Shown piece by piece: positions 24,829 through 33,687 of a stretch of DNA of 53,451 nt. Origin of the DNA: DATFWC01 sp045801465 (lineage in GTDB: Bacteria > Pseudomonadota > Alphaproteobacteria > Rhizobiales > Xanthobacteraceae); the NCBI GenBank assembly GCA_045801465.1, contig JBJMSU010000038.1, positions 1-53,451 of the forward strand, in the 5' to 3' direction. The notes below the pieces were generated by a model. That model was not told where the DNA came from. It searched no databases and saw only the letters and a list, made by a program, of their open reading frames with translations. The position numbers were made by a program, and so were the translations under genes. Every line of letters starts with the position of its first letter. The first letter of the stretch is position 1.

Positions 24829-25815
24829 TCAGTCCGAGGAAAAGCCGACCGCCCGGGTCATCTTGCCCCAGGTCGCAATCTCGCTGCGAAAATACGCGTC
24901 TGTTTCGCCGCGGTTCTTCACGATGGGATCGAATCCGATCGTCTTGAGCTTTTGCTGCGCCTCGGCCCCTTTGATGATCTCGTTGATCTCGGCGTTGAGC
25001 TTCGCCAGCACTGGTACCGGCGTTTTCGCCGGCGCGAAAAAACCCACCCATGAGCCGGAGTGGACGTCGGGAAAGCCCATCTCGCCGTAGGTTGGAACCT
25101 CGGGCACGGCGCTGTTGCGCGTCGCGCTGGCAAGCCCCAGTCCGCGCAAGCCCCCCTGGTTGATCTGCGGCGTCACGGTCGGCAGGGTGAGCACAATCGC
25201 GTCGACATGGTTGCCGATGGCGGCGGCAACCGCCGGCGCACCGCCGGTAAAGGGAACGTGCACGGCCTTGACCTTGGCCACCTCGCGGAAGAAGTACTCC
25301 GCTCCGATATGCGGCCCGGTTCCCACACCGGCGCTGCCGTAGGTGAAGCTCTTCTCCTTGCCGGCGGCGATGAACTGCCGCAGATCCTTGGCCGGGTTGC
25401 TCGGATGGACGGCCAGCACATCGGGACTGATCGCCACCATGGCGATGGCGCTAAGATCGTCGGTGGAGAAGCCCTTGTTCTTCGAGGCGGTCTCGTTGAC
25501 CGCCAGCGCCGATGTGGTGGCCAGGATCGTATAGCCGTCCGGCGTCGCTGAGCTCACCACCTTGGCGGCGAGGTTGCCGCCGGCGCCGCCGCGGTTCTCG
25601 ATCACCACCGTCTGACCCAGGCGCTCGCTGAGCTTCTGACCCACGAGGCGGGCGACGACGTCGGCGATGCCGCCGGGTGCGAAGGCAACGATCATGGTGA
25701 CGTTCTGCGCCGGATAGGTCTGCGCCGCGCAGGGCTGCGCCAGACCGATAAGCACAAGCGCGAGGCTCAAGCCCGCGGCGCCGGTCATGCCCCAAGTGAA
25801 TTGTCCGTGTCTCAT
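24829..25815 (-). CDS. Bug/TctC-family binding protein
   Basis: A 328-residue secreted binding protein with a signal peptide ending near QPCAAQTYP. AQNVTMIVAFAPGGIADVVA and VVIENRGGAGGNLAAKVV are the family motifs. The gene lies 28 nt downstream of a glutathione-transferase gene on the same strand, so the two are likely co-transcribed and may share a substrate such as a halogenated or epoxidised acid. No TctAB genes are present nearby. Confidence 0.9.
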   Translation of the reverse strand: MRHGQFTWGMTGAAGLSLALVLIGLAQPCAAQTYPAQNVTMIVAFAPGGIADVVARLVGQKLSERLGQTVVIENRGGAGGNLAAKVVSSATPDGYTILATTSALAVNETASKNKGFSTDDLSAIAMVAISPDVLAVHPSNPAKDLRQFIAAGKEKSFTYGSAGVGTGPHIGAEYFFREVAKVKAVHVPFTGGAPAVAAAIGNHVDAIVLTLPTVTPQINQGGLRGLGLASATRNSAVPEVPTYGEMGFPDVHSGSWVGFFAPAKTPVPVLAKLNAEINEIIKGAEAQQKLKTIGFDPIVKNRGETDAYFRSEIATWGKMTRAVGFSSD

Positions 25816-25843
25816 GTGATCCGATCCTGGCTGCTTGGCTTAT

Positions 25844-26635
25844 TCATAGACGCTGCATGATGCTTTGCACCTTTGGCCATGCCTCGGCGCCGCGCCGCTG
25901 CATCAGCGCCAAATAATCGGGGTTTTCCCACTTCACGATTGCGGCGCGGAAGCTCTCCCGTTGCTTGCAGCAATCATACCAGTGTGCCACGTGGTGCCGC
26001 TCGCCGATCATTGCGAGAATGTTGAGGTGCTCGAGCCGCGCCAGGTAAGGCGTGAAAGCCACATCCGCCAAGGTGTAGTCATCGCCGGCGAGCCATTCGT
26101 GCCCGGCGAGCGCGTCCTCCATTTCGTCGAGCATCTGCACCATCCGCTGCACCGCGACGACGAAGTGCTGCGAGTCGATTCCCCGCTCGATCACGTCGCG
26201 TCGGCGCTCGCGCTTGAAGATGTTCGGGATCTGCTCGAGCATCTTCGTCCCCAGCTCGCCGCGCTCCAGATATTGATGGCGGAACGCGATGCCGAAGCTC
26301 AAGATTGCGGCGCTCGCATCGTGGATATCCTCGTCGAGCTGCTTGGTCCACAGCCGCATCCGGGCGCGCCCGTAAGCAGTCTCGGGCGCGAGCGGCGGAT
26401 CGGGATGGGCCTCGTCGAGGTATTCGAGGATGACGTTCGATTCCGGGATGACCCGCTCGCCGTCGATCAGGGTCGGAACGACCGCGCGCCGGTTGAGCTC
26501 GCGATACCACGGCGCCTGGTGCTCGCCGGCACGCAAAACGAGATGCCGGCTTTCCCAGTCGAGGTGTTTCTCCGCCAGACACACCCGCACCTTCTGGGCA
26601 CAGAGCGACATGTCGTTATGATAGAGCGCCAGCAT
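25844..26635 (-). CDS. Glutathione S-transferase family protein
   Basis: A 263-residue cytoplasmic protein. The thioredoxin-like N-terminal domain shows SLCAQKVRVCLAEK at residues 10-23, VVPTLIDGERVIPESNVILEYL with the cis-Pro and the Glu-Ser glutathione-binding pair, and an all-helical C-terminal domain containing DYTLADVAFTPYLARLEHL. It likely conjugates glutathione or uses it for dehalogenation or isomerisation. It is slightly longer than typical 200-220-residue members. It heads a two-gene leftward operon with a binding protein and is divergent from the xanthine-dehydrogenase-like genes. Confidence 0.88.
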   Translation of the reverse strand: MLALYHNDMSLCAQKVRVCLAEKHLDWESRHLVLRAGEHQAPWYRELNRRAVVPTLIDGERVIPESNVILEYLDEAHPDPPLAPETAYGRARMRLWTKQLDEDIHDASAAILSFGIAFRHQYLERGELGTKMLEQIPNIFKRERRRDVIERGIDSQHFVVAVQRMVQMLDEMEDALAGHEWLAGDDYTLADVAFTPYLARLEHLNILAMIGERHHVAHWYDCCKQRESFRAAIVKWENPDYLALMQRRGAEAWPKVQSIMQRL

Positions 26636-26818
26636 GATCCCTCCTGATCCAACCGATCATCCACGCTCCCGGGCGCGCCGTCCAGAACACCCGATTGCAC
26701 GATGCTCCGCTTGGCTTCTCTCTTCCGCCAAAATAGATCGTTTAAGTTGTTATCGCCCTGATCCTTTACATCGCTCAATGCCCATGCATCACTTCACCAT
26801 TCTCGACCAAGGTCCGTG

Positions 26819-27676
26819 ATGAAGCCTGCCCAGTTCCGCTACCACGCACCCAAGACCGTCGACGAAGCAATCGCCGTTCTGGCCGAGGTCGCGCCGCAGG
26901 ACGGACGCATCCTCGCCGGCGGACAGAGCCTGGTCCCGACGATGGCCTTCCGTCTGGCGCGGCCGACGCATCTAGTCGACATCAACGGCATCGATGCGCT
27001 CAGGCGGCTGGAGGTCGACGGCGACGAGCTTTGCATCGGCGCCTGCGTGCGTCATGAAGCATTCCGGCGTCCGGTGGTCGCCGGTCCGCTCGGCGAGCTC
27101 CTGGCCACGGTCGTTCGCTATATCGCCCATTACCCGATCCGCACGCGCGGTACGTTCTGCGGCAGCATCGCCCATGCCGACCCCGCGTCGGAGTGGTGCA
27201 CGGTCGCCGCCGCCCTTGGCGCCACAATGGTGGCGAAGAGCGTTCGCGGCACGCGCAGCATCCCGGCGCACGAATTCTTTGCCGGCATCATGACGACGGC
27301 GCTCGATGACGACGAATTGCTGAGCGAAGTCCGCCTGCCGCTGCTGGCGCCCGATACCCGGTTCGGCTTTTACGAATTCAGCCGCCGCGCCGGCGATTTC
27401 GCCATCGCCATGGCGGTCTCGTGCTATCGCACGAGCGAAGGCAAGATCGTTGCGCCACGGGTTGCGGTCGGCGGCGCCGAGCCGAAGGCCCGGCGCATCG
27501 CGGCTGCCGAGCAGGCGCTCGTGGGCGCCGTGCCGGGACCGGACAGTTTCGCCGCTGCCGCCGCTGCCGCCGCTGCGGACGTCGATCCCATGGAAGACGC
27601 GATGACCAGCGCGGACTATCGCCGCGATCTCATCGGCACCGTCACGCGCCGCGCCCTGGAACGATCGCTGTCCTGA
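26819..27676 (+). CDS. Xanthine dehydrogenase family FAD-binding (medium) subunit
   Basis: A 285-residue FAD subunit of the CoxM/XdhB type, which relays electrons from iron-sulfur clusters to the acceptor. MKPAQFRYHAPKTVDEAI is the standard start, AGGQSLVPTMAFRLARP the first FAD motif, and TRGTFCGSIAHADPASEW the second. The C-terminal CO-dehydrogenase flavoprotein domain follows (DDELLSEVRLPL). ATG 26819 is preferred over the overlapping GTG 26816. Two molybdopterin subunits follow on the same strand, but no small [2Fe-2S] subunit gene is in the set. Confidence 0.9.
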   Translation: MKPAQFRYHAPKTVDEAIAVLAEVAPQDGRILAGGQSLVPTMAFRLARPTHLVDINGIDALRRLEVDGDELCIGACVRHEAFRRPVVAGPLGELLATVVRYIAHYPIRTRGTFCGSIAHADPASEWCTVAAALGATMVAKSVRGTRSIPAHEFFAGIMTTALDDDELLSEVRLPLLAPDTRFGFYEFSRRAGDFAIAMAVSCYRTSEGKIVAPRVAVGGAEPKARRIAAAEQALVGAVPGPDSFAAAAAAAAADVDPMEDAMTSADYRRDLIGTVTRRALERSLS

Positions 27677-27750
27677 CAGCAAAATTAGCCATGGCGCAGG
27701 ACGTCGCTGCCGGCATGCCAGGAAGGCTGCTCCCCGGGAAAGAAGACCGG

Positions 27751-30090
27751 ATGCCGTGGGTTGGCCGCTCGATCCGGCGTCTCGAAGATGGGACGCTGGT
27801 GACCGGGCAGGGGCTGTTCACGGCCGATCTCCCGGCCGCATTGTGGGTCCGCTTCGTGCGCAGCCCGGTGGCGGCCGGCCGCATCGTCCGGGTCACGCAG
27901 CCAAGCGGCATGGCGCGGCGCGACACCATGGTGCTGACCGCCGCCGATCTCGCCGGCGTCAAGGCGATCCGGCCCATGCTGCACAAGTTCAACTACGTGC
28001 CGATCAGCCAGCCGATCCTGGCGGCGGATGTTGTGCGCTTCGTCGGCGAGCCCGTTGCGGCCGCCGTGGCACCGAGCCCGGAGGAAGCCGAGGACCTGGC
28101 CGATCGCGTCGAGGTCGAGATCGAAGAGACGCCGGCTGTGGCCGACGCGCGTGCAGCGCTTGCCGCCGACGCCCCGTTGGTTCATGCCGACGCAACCGGC
28201 AATGTCGTCGTCGCGGCGCAGGTAAAGACCGCCGGGTTCGATACGAAAACCGCTGCTGGTCTGCGGCGCATCGGTGTCCAGGCCCGCTCGCGCCGGCAGA
28301 ACGCGCTGCCGCTCGAGCCGCGCGCAATTCACGCTGCCTGGGATGCCGCCAGCGCTCGCGTGACGCTGCACTGCGCGACTCAGATGCCGCATTTGATGCG
28401 TACGATCATCGCCGAGCTGATCGGCATGCGCGAATCCGATCTGCGGGTGATCGCGCCGGACGTGGGCGGCGGCTTCGGCCAGAAGATGTCGCTCGCGCCC
28501 GAGTTCGTGCTGGTGACCTGGCTGGCGCGCAAACTCAAGACCTCCGTCGCTTGGGTGGAGGATCGTCGTGAGAATCTCATCGCCTGCTTCCACAGCCGCG
28601 ACCAGCACGTCGCGCTCGAAGGCGCGTTCGATGCGGAAGCGAAGTTGACCGCGCTGTCCGCCGATGTGGTCGCCAATGTCGGGGCCTATTCGTGTTATCC
28701 GACGACGTGCGGGGTGGAGCCACTGATGGCCATGGCGGAAATGCCCGGCCCCTATGACGTGCGCGCCTATGCCTGCATGGCGCGCGGCGTCGTCACCAAC
28801 ACCTGTCCCATGGCGCCGTATCGCGGCGTTTCCCGCCCGGTGATCACGTTTGCGCTCGAGCGATTGATGGACAAGGCCGCCGCGGCCTTCGGCCTTGATC
28901 CGGTCGAGATCAGGCGGCGCAACCTGATCACGACATTTCCCTACACGTCGGCCACCGGCCTCGTGTTCGACGATGCCAGCTATCGGGAAACCATGGAGGC
29001 GGCGGTCGCGGCCGCCGATGTTGCGGCCTTCCGTACCCGGCAGGCGCAGGCACGCGCCCGGGGCCGCTACCTCGGCCTCGGGTTCGCCACCTTTTCCGAG
29101 CGCACCGGCTACGGAACGCCCGCGTTTGCGGCGCGCGGCATGGAGGTGACGCCCGGCTGGGAGACCGTCGAGCTCGCGATGGATCCGTCCGGCTTCATCG
29201 AAGCGCGCATCGGCGCGTCGCCGCACGGCCAGGGCCTGCGCACCACGCTCGCCCAAATCATCGCCGACGAGCTCGGCACTTCGCCGGAGCGCATCAAGAT
29301 CGTGCACGGCGACACCGATCGGACGCCCTATGGCTGGGGCACTTTCGCCAGCCGCTCGCTCGTCATCGCCGGCGGCGCCGCGCTGATGGCGGCGCGCAAG
29401 GTCCGCGCCAAGCTCGTGCGGATGGCAAGCCTCCTGCTCGAGGCTTCAGCCGACGACATCGTGCTCGAGCCGGATGTCGCCCGCGTCGCCGGCACCGATC
29501 GAGCGGTCGCGATCTCCGAGCTCGCGCGCGCGGCCTATCACCAGACCCATCTGTTCAAGGGCGAGATCAGTCCGGGCATCGTCGAGAGCGCCACGTACGA
29601 TCCCCCCGGGACCTTTTCCAACGCCTGCCATGTCGCCGTCGTCGAGGTCGACGTCGAAACCGGACACGTCGCGATCGAGAAGTACCTCGTCGCCGAGGAT
29701 GCGGGACGCCTGATCAATCCGCTGATCGCCGACGGCCAGATCCACGGCGGCGTCGCCCAGGGCATCGGCAATGCGCTGCTCGAAGAGATCGTCTACGATG
29801 CGACCGGTAACATTCTCACCGCCAGCCTGGCGGATTATCTGCCGCCGACCGCGCGCGAGGTCCCGCCGATCGAGATCCATCACCGCGAGACCTGGAGCGA
29901 GGCCTCGATCACCAAGGCCAAGGGGCTGGGCGAGGGCGGGACGATCGGCGCCCCCGCCGCGATCGTCAATGCCATCAACGATGCGCTCGCTCCGTTCGGC
30001 GTCTCGATCGACGAAATCCCGGCAACTCCACAACGCATCCGCGCCGCGTTGCGCACTTGTGTCGTTCCCGCGAAAAGCGGGAACCGATGA
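27751..30090 (+). CDS. Xanthine dehydrogenase family molybdopterin-binding subunit, first copy
   Basis: A 779-residue large subunit that binds molybdopterin cytosine dinucleotide and hydroxylates a substrate. The start MPWVGRSIRRLEDGTLVTGQ matches the family, so ATG 27751 (GGGAAAGAAG upstream) is chosen over in-frame ATGs at 27691 and 27715. GGGFGQK is the cofactor loop; APYRGVSRP stands where CO dehydrogenase has AYxCSFR, so it is not a form I CO dehydrogenase; KGLGEGG near the end carries the catalytic glutamate. The last codons (CVVPAKSGNR) lie in a palindromic repeat. Substrate unknown. Confidence 0.88.
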   Translation: MPWVGRSIRRLEDGTLVTGQGLFTADLPAALWVRFVRSPVAAGRIVRVTQPSGMARRDTMVLTAADLAGVKAIRPMLHKFNYVPISQPILAADVVRFVGEPVAAAVAPSPEEAEDLADRVEVEIEETPAVADARAALAADAPLVHADATGNVVVAAQVKTAGFDTKTAAGLRRIGVQARSRRQNALPLEPRAIHAAWDAASARVTLHCATQMPHLMRTIIAELIGMRESDLRVIAPDVGGGFGQKMSLAPEFVLVTWLARKLKTSVAWVEDRRENLIACFHSRDQHVALEGAFDAEAKLTALSADVVANVGAYSCYPTTCGVEPLMAMAEMPGPYDVRAYACMARGVVTNTCPMAPYRGVSRPVITFALERLMDKAAAAFGLDPVEIRRRNLITTFPYTSATGLVFDDASYRETMEAAVAAADVAAFRTRQAQARARGRYLGLGFATFSERTGYGTPAFAARGMEVTPGWETVELAMDPSGFIEARIGASPHGQGLRTTLAQIIADELGTSPERIKIVHGDTDRTPYGWGTFASRSLVIAGGAALMAARKVRAKLVRMASLLLEASADDIVLEPDVARVAGTDRAVAISELARAAYHQTHLFKGEISPGIVESATYDPPGTFSNACHVAVVEVDVETGHVAIEKYLVAEDAGRLINPLIADGQIHGGVAQGIGNALLEEIVYDATGNILTASLADYLPPTAREVPPIEIHHRETWSEASITKAKGLGEGGTIGAPAAIVNAINDALAPFGVSIDEIPATPQRIRAALRTCVVPAKSGNR

Positions 30091-30149
30091 CTACCCGCTT
30101 TGCGATAATCTTTCCGGCGGTGGCCATGGGTCCCCGCCTGCGCGGGGAC
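30065..30149 (+). repeat. Two adjacent hairpin repeats at the end of the first molybdopterin subunit gene
   Basis: The first hairpin pairs TTCCCGC (30065-30071) with GCGGGAA (30077-30083) and lies within the last coding codons. The second pairs GTCCCCGC (30130-30137) with GCGGGGAC (30142-30149). Both are of the kind of GC-rich dispersed palindrome common in this bacterial group. They occupy most of the 94-nt spacer between the two large-subunit genes. Confidence 0.7.
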
Positions 30150-30184
30150 GACCGCAACCTGAGCGCTACGGTTGAGGTGTTCGG

Positions 30185-32506
30185 ATGAGCTTTGTCGGGC
30201 GTTCGGTGCCGCGCCTCGAAGACGGGCCGCTGGTCACTGGCCGCGGCCGGTTCGCCGCCGATATCGCGTTTCCCCATATGCTGCACATGCGCGTGGTGCG
30301 CTCGGGCCATGCGCATGGGGAGATCAAAGCAATCGACACCGCCGCGGCACGGGCGGCGCCCGGCGTCGTTGCGGTGTGGACCTTCGCCGACGTGGCCGAC
30401 ATCCCGCCGATCGATTTCCGGCTGACCCGCATCGAAGGCTTGGCGCCGTATCGGCAGACCGTGCTGGCGCGCGCGCGCGTGCGCTATGTGGGCGAGCCGG
30501 TGGCGGCCGTGTTTGCTACCGATCCGTATCTGGCCGAAGACGCCGCCGATCTCGTGACCGTGGAGATCGAGGAATTGCCGGTTCTGCTCGACGCCAGCTC
30601 GAGCCCGGGCGAGTTCGCGGATGGCCGGCCGACCGAAGCCGCCACGGTCGAGAAATCCTATGGCGATATCGACGCGGCGTTCCAAGACGCGCACGCCACC
30701 GTCGCGCTCGATCTCGGCATCGGGCGGCACTCCGGCGTGCCCTTGGAAACGCGTGGCGCCATTGCGCGCTACGACGCCGGTCGCGACGTGCTCGAGCTGC
30801 ACGGCGCCGCCAAGGTGCCGCACTGGAACCGCGACGCCATCGCCCGCATGCTCGGCCGCGCCCCCTCGGCGGTCCACCTGTTCGAGGAGCACGTGGGCGG
30901 CGGTTTCGGCGTGCGCGGCGAGCTTTATCCCGAGGACGTGCTTGTGTGCGTGGCGGCGCTGCGGTTCGGGCAGCCGGTCAAATGGATTGAGGACCGGCGC
31001 GAGCACCTGATCGCCTGCAATCATTCGCGTGAGCAGCGCCACCGCATCCGCGCCGCGGTCGACCGCGACGGCCGCATCCTCGCAATCGACGACGAGTTCT
31101 TCCACGACCAGGGCGGCTATGTGCGCACCCATGCGGCGACCGTGCCGGATCTCGCGGCCGCGATGTTGCCCGGTCCCTATCGCCTGCCGGCGTATCGGGT
31201 GGTCGGCCGCGTGCGCCTCACCAACAAGACGCCGGGCGGGACCTATCGCGCGCCGGGGCGGTTCGAGAGCACGTTCGTGCGCGAGCGCTTGCTGGATGCG
31301 ATTGCGGCGCGGCTCGGCATCGACCGCATCGAGGTGCGCCGGCGCAATCTGATCGCCAAGGAGGAGATGCCCTACGCCCGGCCGTTTGCCACGCTCGGAA
31401 CCGATATCGAATTCGACTCCGGCGACTATGCCGGGTTGCTCGACAAGGCGCTTGGCGCGATCAAATGGAGCGAGCTTCAGGCCGAGCTCGCGCGCCGCCG
31501 CGCCGCCGGCGAATGCGTCGGGAGCGGTCTGGCGATGTTCGTCGAGAAGAGCGGGCTCGGTCCGTTCGACGGCGTGCGCGTCGCGGTCGATGCCGCAGGC
31601 GCCGTCGAGGTCGTCACCGGTGCGGCCTCGGTCGGGCAGGGGGTGGAGACCGCCGTCGCGCAGATCTGCGCCGATGCGCTCGGCGTCGACTATCGCTGCG
31701 TACGCGTCATCCACGGCCGCACCGATCGCATCGCTTTCGGCATGGGGGCGTTCGCGTCGCGCGTGACCGTCATGACCGGAGAAGCGACGCGGCGGGCGGC
31801 CGTCGCCGTGAGGGAGAAAGCGATTGAGCTGGCGGCCGGGTTGCTGCAGCAGCCGCCCGACGCCCTCGACGTGGTCGACGGCAAGGTAGTGCGCAAAGGC
31901 GCTCCCGCCGGGCCTTCCGTGGCGCTGGGCGAGGTCGCCAAGGCGCTGGAGCCGACCTCGAAGCTGCGCGGCCGCCGCATGCCGGGGCTTGCTGCCGACG
32001 GCTGGTTCTACAGCGACCACATGAACTACCCCTACGGCGTGCATGTGGCGGTCGCGCAGGTGGACCGGGAGACCGGAGGCATTGCAATCCCGCGCTATCT
32101 CGTCGCCTACGACATCGGGCGCGCCGTCAACCCGATGCTGGTCGAGGGCCAGATCGCCGGCGGGTTCGCGCAGGGGCTGGGCGGCGCGCTGCTCGAGGAG
32201 TTCCGCTACGACGAGCGCGGGGAGCCCTTATCAGTCACCTTCGCCGACTATCTGATGCCGACCGCGCGCGAGGTGCCGGCGCTCGACGTGGTGATCGCCG
32301 AGGACGCGCCGAGCCCGCTCAATCCGCTCGGCCTGAAGGGAGCAGGAGAGGGCGGCGCCAACGCGGTCGGCGCGGCGGTCGCCGCCGCTATCGACGACGC
32401 CATCGGTATTCCCGGCGCCATCACGCAGCTGCCGGTCACGCCGCAGCGGCTGCGGGAGATTCTCAAGCGTAGCGGCATGCACGCGCCGCAATCGTCGCCC
32501 GCATGA
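30185..32506 (+). CDS. Xanthine dehydrogenase family molybdopterin-binding subunit, second copy
   Basis: A 773-residue paralogue of the preceding gene. It starts MSFVGRSVPRLEDGPLVTGR and has EEHVGGGFGVRGELYPED as the cofactor loop, TYRAPGRFEST at the active-site loop and KGAGEGGANAVG with the catalytic glutamate. The active-site loop differs from the first copy, so the two probably take different substrates or one acts as a partner. They share one FAD subunit gene. A [2Fe-2S] subunit must be supplied from elsewhere if the complex is to work as a normal three-subunit hydroxylase. Confidence 0.88.
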   Translation: MSFVGRSVPRLEDGPLVTGRGRFAADIAFPHMLHMRVVRSGHAHGEIKAIDTAAARAAPGVVAVWTFADVADIPPIDFRLTRIEGLAPYRQTVLARARVRYVGEPVAAVFATDPYLAEDAADLVTVEIEELPVLLDASSSPGEFADGRPTEAATVEKSYGDIDAAFQDAHATVALDLGIGRHSGVPLETRGAIARYDAGRDVLELHGAAKVPHWNRDAIARMLGRAPSAVHLFEEHVGGGFGVRGELYPEDVLVCVAALRFGQPVKWIEDRREHLIACNHSREQRHRIRAAVDRDGRILAIDDEFFHDQGGYVRTHAATVPDLAAAMLPGPYRLPAYRVVGRVRLTNKTPGGTYRAPGRFESTFVRERLLDAIAARLGIDRIEVRRRNLIAKEEMPYARPFATLGTDIEFDSGDYAGLLDKALGAIKWSELQAELARRRAAGECVGSGLAMFVEKSGLGPFDGVRVAVDAAGAVEVVTGAASVGQGVETAVAQICADALGVDYRCVRVIHGRTDRIAFGMGAFASRVTVMTGEATRRAAVAVREKAIELAAGLLQQPPDALDVVDGKVVRKGAPAGPSVALGEVAKALEPTSKLRGRRMPGLAADGWFYSDHMNYPYGVHVAVAQVDRETGGIAIPRYLVAYDIGRAVNPMLVEGQIAGGFAQGLGGALLEEFRYDERGEPLSVTFADYLMPTAREVPALDVVIAEDAPSPLNPLGLKGAGEGGANAVGAAVAAAIDDAIGIPGAITQLPVTPQRLREILKRSGMHAPQSSPA

Positions 32507-32803
32507 GCGAAGCCGAGGCGCCGATCTGGTTGCCGTTGACCTGCTGCATCAGCAGCATGTGGTCGCTCTCGCGCTGCCACAGCATGCCTCGCCCGTTTGG
32601 AGACGCGATCCATAGTCGTCTGCTATCCGTTATGCTACCTTACGTCACAGGACAGGGCGAAAACTCGTTGATTGGCTTGTAGGACTAAATAAAAGAGTTA
32701 ACTTCTATTCAGCCGAATCGATTGGGTTGTTGTCTTTACTAGAAAAATACAATGTTGCAACTGGAAGCGTACTTACATTCCGCTTCCATCAACGGAGATG
32801 ATT
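32507..32803. other. Intergenic stretch with AT-rich segment before a small secreted protein gene
   Basis: The left half (32507-32615) has an unusual minus-strand open stretch of about 50 codons without a proper start (for example GMLWQRESDHMLLMQQVNG), which may be a gene fragment. The right half (32640-32790) is clearly more AT-rich than the surroundings and is the likely promoter region for the small gene. A GGAG at 32794-32797 sets its start. Confidence 0.3.
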
Positions 32804-33046
32804 ATGTCGAGCCATATGAAAATACCCTTCGCCGCTCTCGTTCTTTTGGCAGGGGTGGTAACGGCATCTGCCGAGAGCCGAGGGGTTATCCAGAACGAGA
32901 AGGGCACCTTCATTCAAGACCCAAGTGGAGCGTGGCACCAATACAATCGCGTAGGGCGTGAAGTCGCCCCGCCGCCAGTTGCTGCGGAAGCTCCGCCAGT
33001 TGTTGTGGAAGCTCCGCTCGATCACGCGAAGGGCAGCATCTACTAA
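32804..33046 (+). CDS. Small secreted protein of unknown function
   Basis: An 80-residue protein with a clear signal peptide (MSSHMKIPFAALVLLAGVVTASA) and a mature part of about 57 residues. The mature part begins ESRGVIQNEKGTFIQDPSGA and contains a Pro/Val/Ala-rich repeat-like stretch (VAPPPVAAEAPPVVVEAP). ATG 32804 is chosen because GGAG is 6 nt upstream; an ATG at 32798 is too close to it. No family is recognised. The AT-rich upstream region and downstream hairpin mark it as a stand-alone unit, perhaps a periplasmic or envelope peptide. Confidence 0.65.
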   Translation: MSSHMKIPFAALVLLAGVVTASAESRGVIQNEKGTFIQDPSGAWHQYNRVGREVAPPPVAAEAPPVVVEAPLDHAKGSIY

Positions 33047-33068
33047 GATCGCTATCAACCACGCACAA

Positions 33069-33094
33069 CGAGGCCGCCTCAGGCCGCGGCCTCG
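33069..33094 (+). terminator. Hairpin after the small secreted protein gene
   Basis: A perfect 9-bp stem, CGAGGCCGC with GCGGCCTCG, encloses the 8-nt loop CTCAGGCC, 23 nt after the stop codon. No T-run follows, so it may be a weak or factor-assisted terminator, or an mRNA 3'-end protector. Confidence 0.45.
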
Positions 33095-33218
33095 TCAGGT
33101 CAATAGATCATCCAGCTGGGGCCGGGGGATAAGCGGCGACACGGCCTGGACCGTAGCCGCGAGCGAATTAGGCGGCTGGTCCATGCGGCTCGATCCGCGC
33201 ACGTGAGGGGACGCGACC

Positions 33219-33590
33219 GTGATCCGAATTCTCTACGTCGAAGACAACGAGGACAACGTCTACATGCTTAAGATGCGGCTCGAGCTCACCGACGAGTTCG
33301 AGGTGCTGGTCGCCGAGGACGGCGAAAAGGGGTGCAAGGTCGCCGCCGCCGAGCATCCGGATCTGATCCTGATGGACCTGGAGATGCCGGTCGTCGATGG
33401 CTGGGAAGCGACCCGACGATTGAAGGGCAACCCGCAGACGCGCGACATGCCCGTCATCGGGCTGTCGGCGCACGCGCTTGCCGGTGAGCGTGAGAAGGCA
33501 CTCGCCGCGGGCTGCGAAGACTTCGACACTAAGCCGGTGGAGTTCGATCAGCTACTGGCTAAAATTCGCAAGCTTGTCAGCGTACGGTGA
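33219..33590 (+). CDS. Single-domain response regulator (CheY/DivK-like)
   Basis: A 123-residue stand-alone receiver with no output domain. The acidic pocket (VEDNEDN near residue 7), the phospho-acceptor Asp in LILMDLEMPVVDG, the Ser in GLSAHA at the Thr/Ser switch position and the conserved Lys in DTKPVEF are all present, so it should be phosphorylatable. The GTG start follows GAGGGG. Such proteins act in phosphorelays or bind a kinase or motor. No kinase is adjacent. The nearest candidate partner in the window is the RpfC-like kinase 12 kb away, but nothing ties them together. Confidence 0.88.
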   Translation: MIRILYVEDNEDNVYMLKMRLELTDEFEVLVAEDGEKGCKVAAAEHPDLILMDLEMPVVDGWEATRRLKGNPQTRDMPVIGLSAHALAGEREKALAAGCEDFDTKPVEFDQLLAKIRKLVSVR

Positions 33591-33669
33591 AGTAATCTGT
33601 CCACCGGTTCCGGCCGTCACCACCCGAGTTTTCGCGCGCCTAGGGTCGAACATCTCCGGGAACGACATC

Positions 33670-33687
33670 TCGCTCTCGCGAGAGCGA
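33670..33687. promoter_or_regulatory. Perfect 18-bp palindrome
   Basis: TCGCTCTCGCGAGAGCGA reads the same on both strands. It lies in the 215-nt gap between the lone receiver gene and the convergent small gene, about 80 nt after the receiver stop. It could be an operator for a dimeric regulator or part of a cruciform. The rest of the gap holds nothing I recognise. Confidence 0.4.

Noticed and set aside
27421..27750. Upstream extension of the first molybdopterin subunit
   Set aside because: It overlaps the FAD subunit gene in another frame, and the family start is at MPWVGRS.
26819..32506. Aerobic CO dehydrogenase (coxMSL)
   Set aside because: The active-site loops lack the AYxCSFR motif, there are two large subunits and no small subunit or accessory cox genes.
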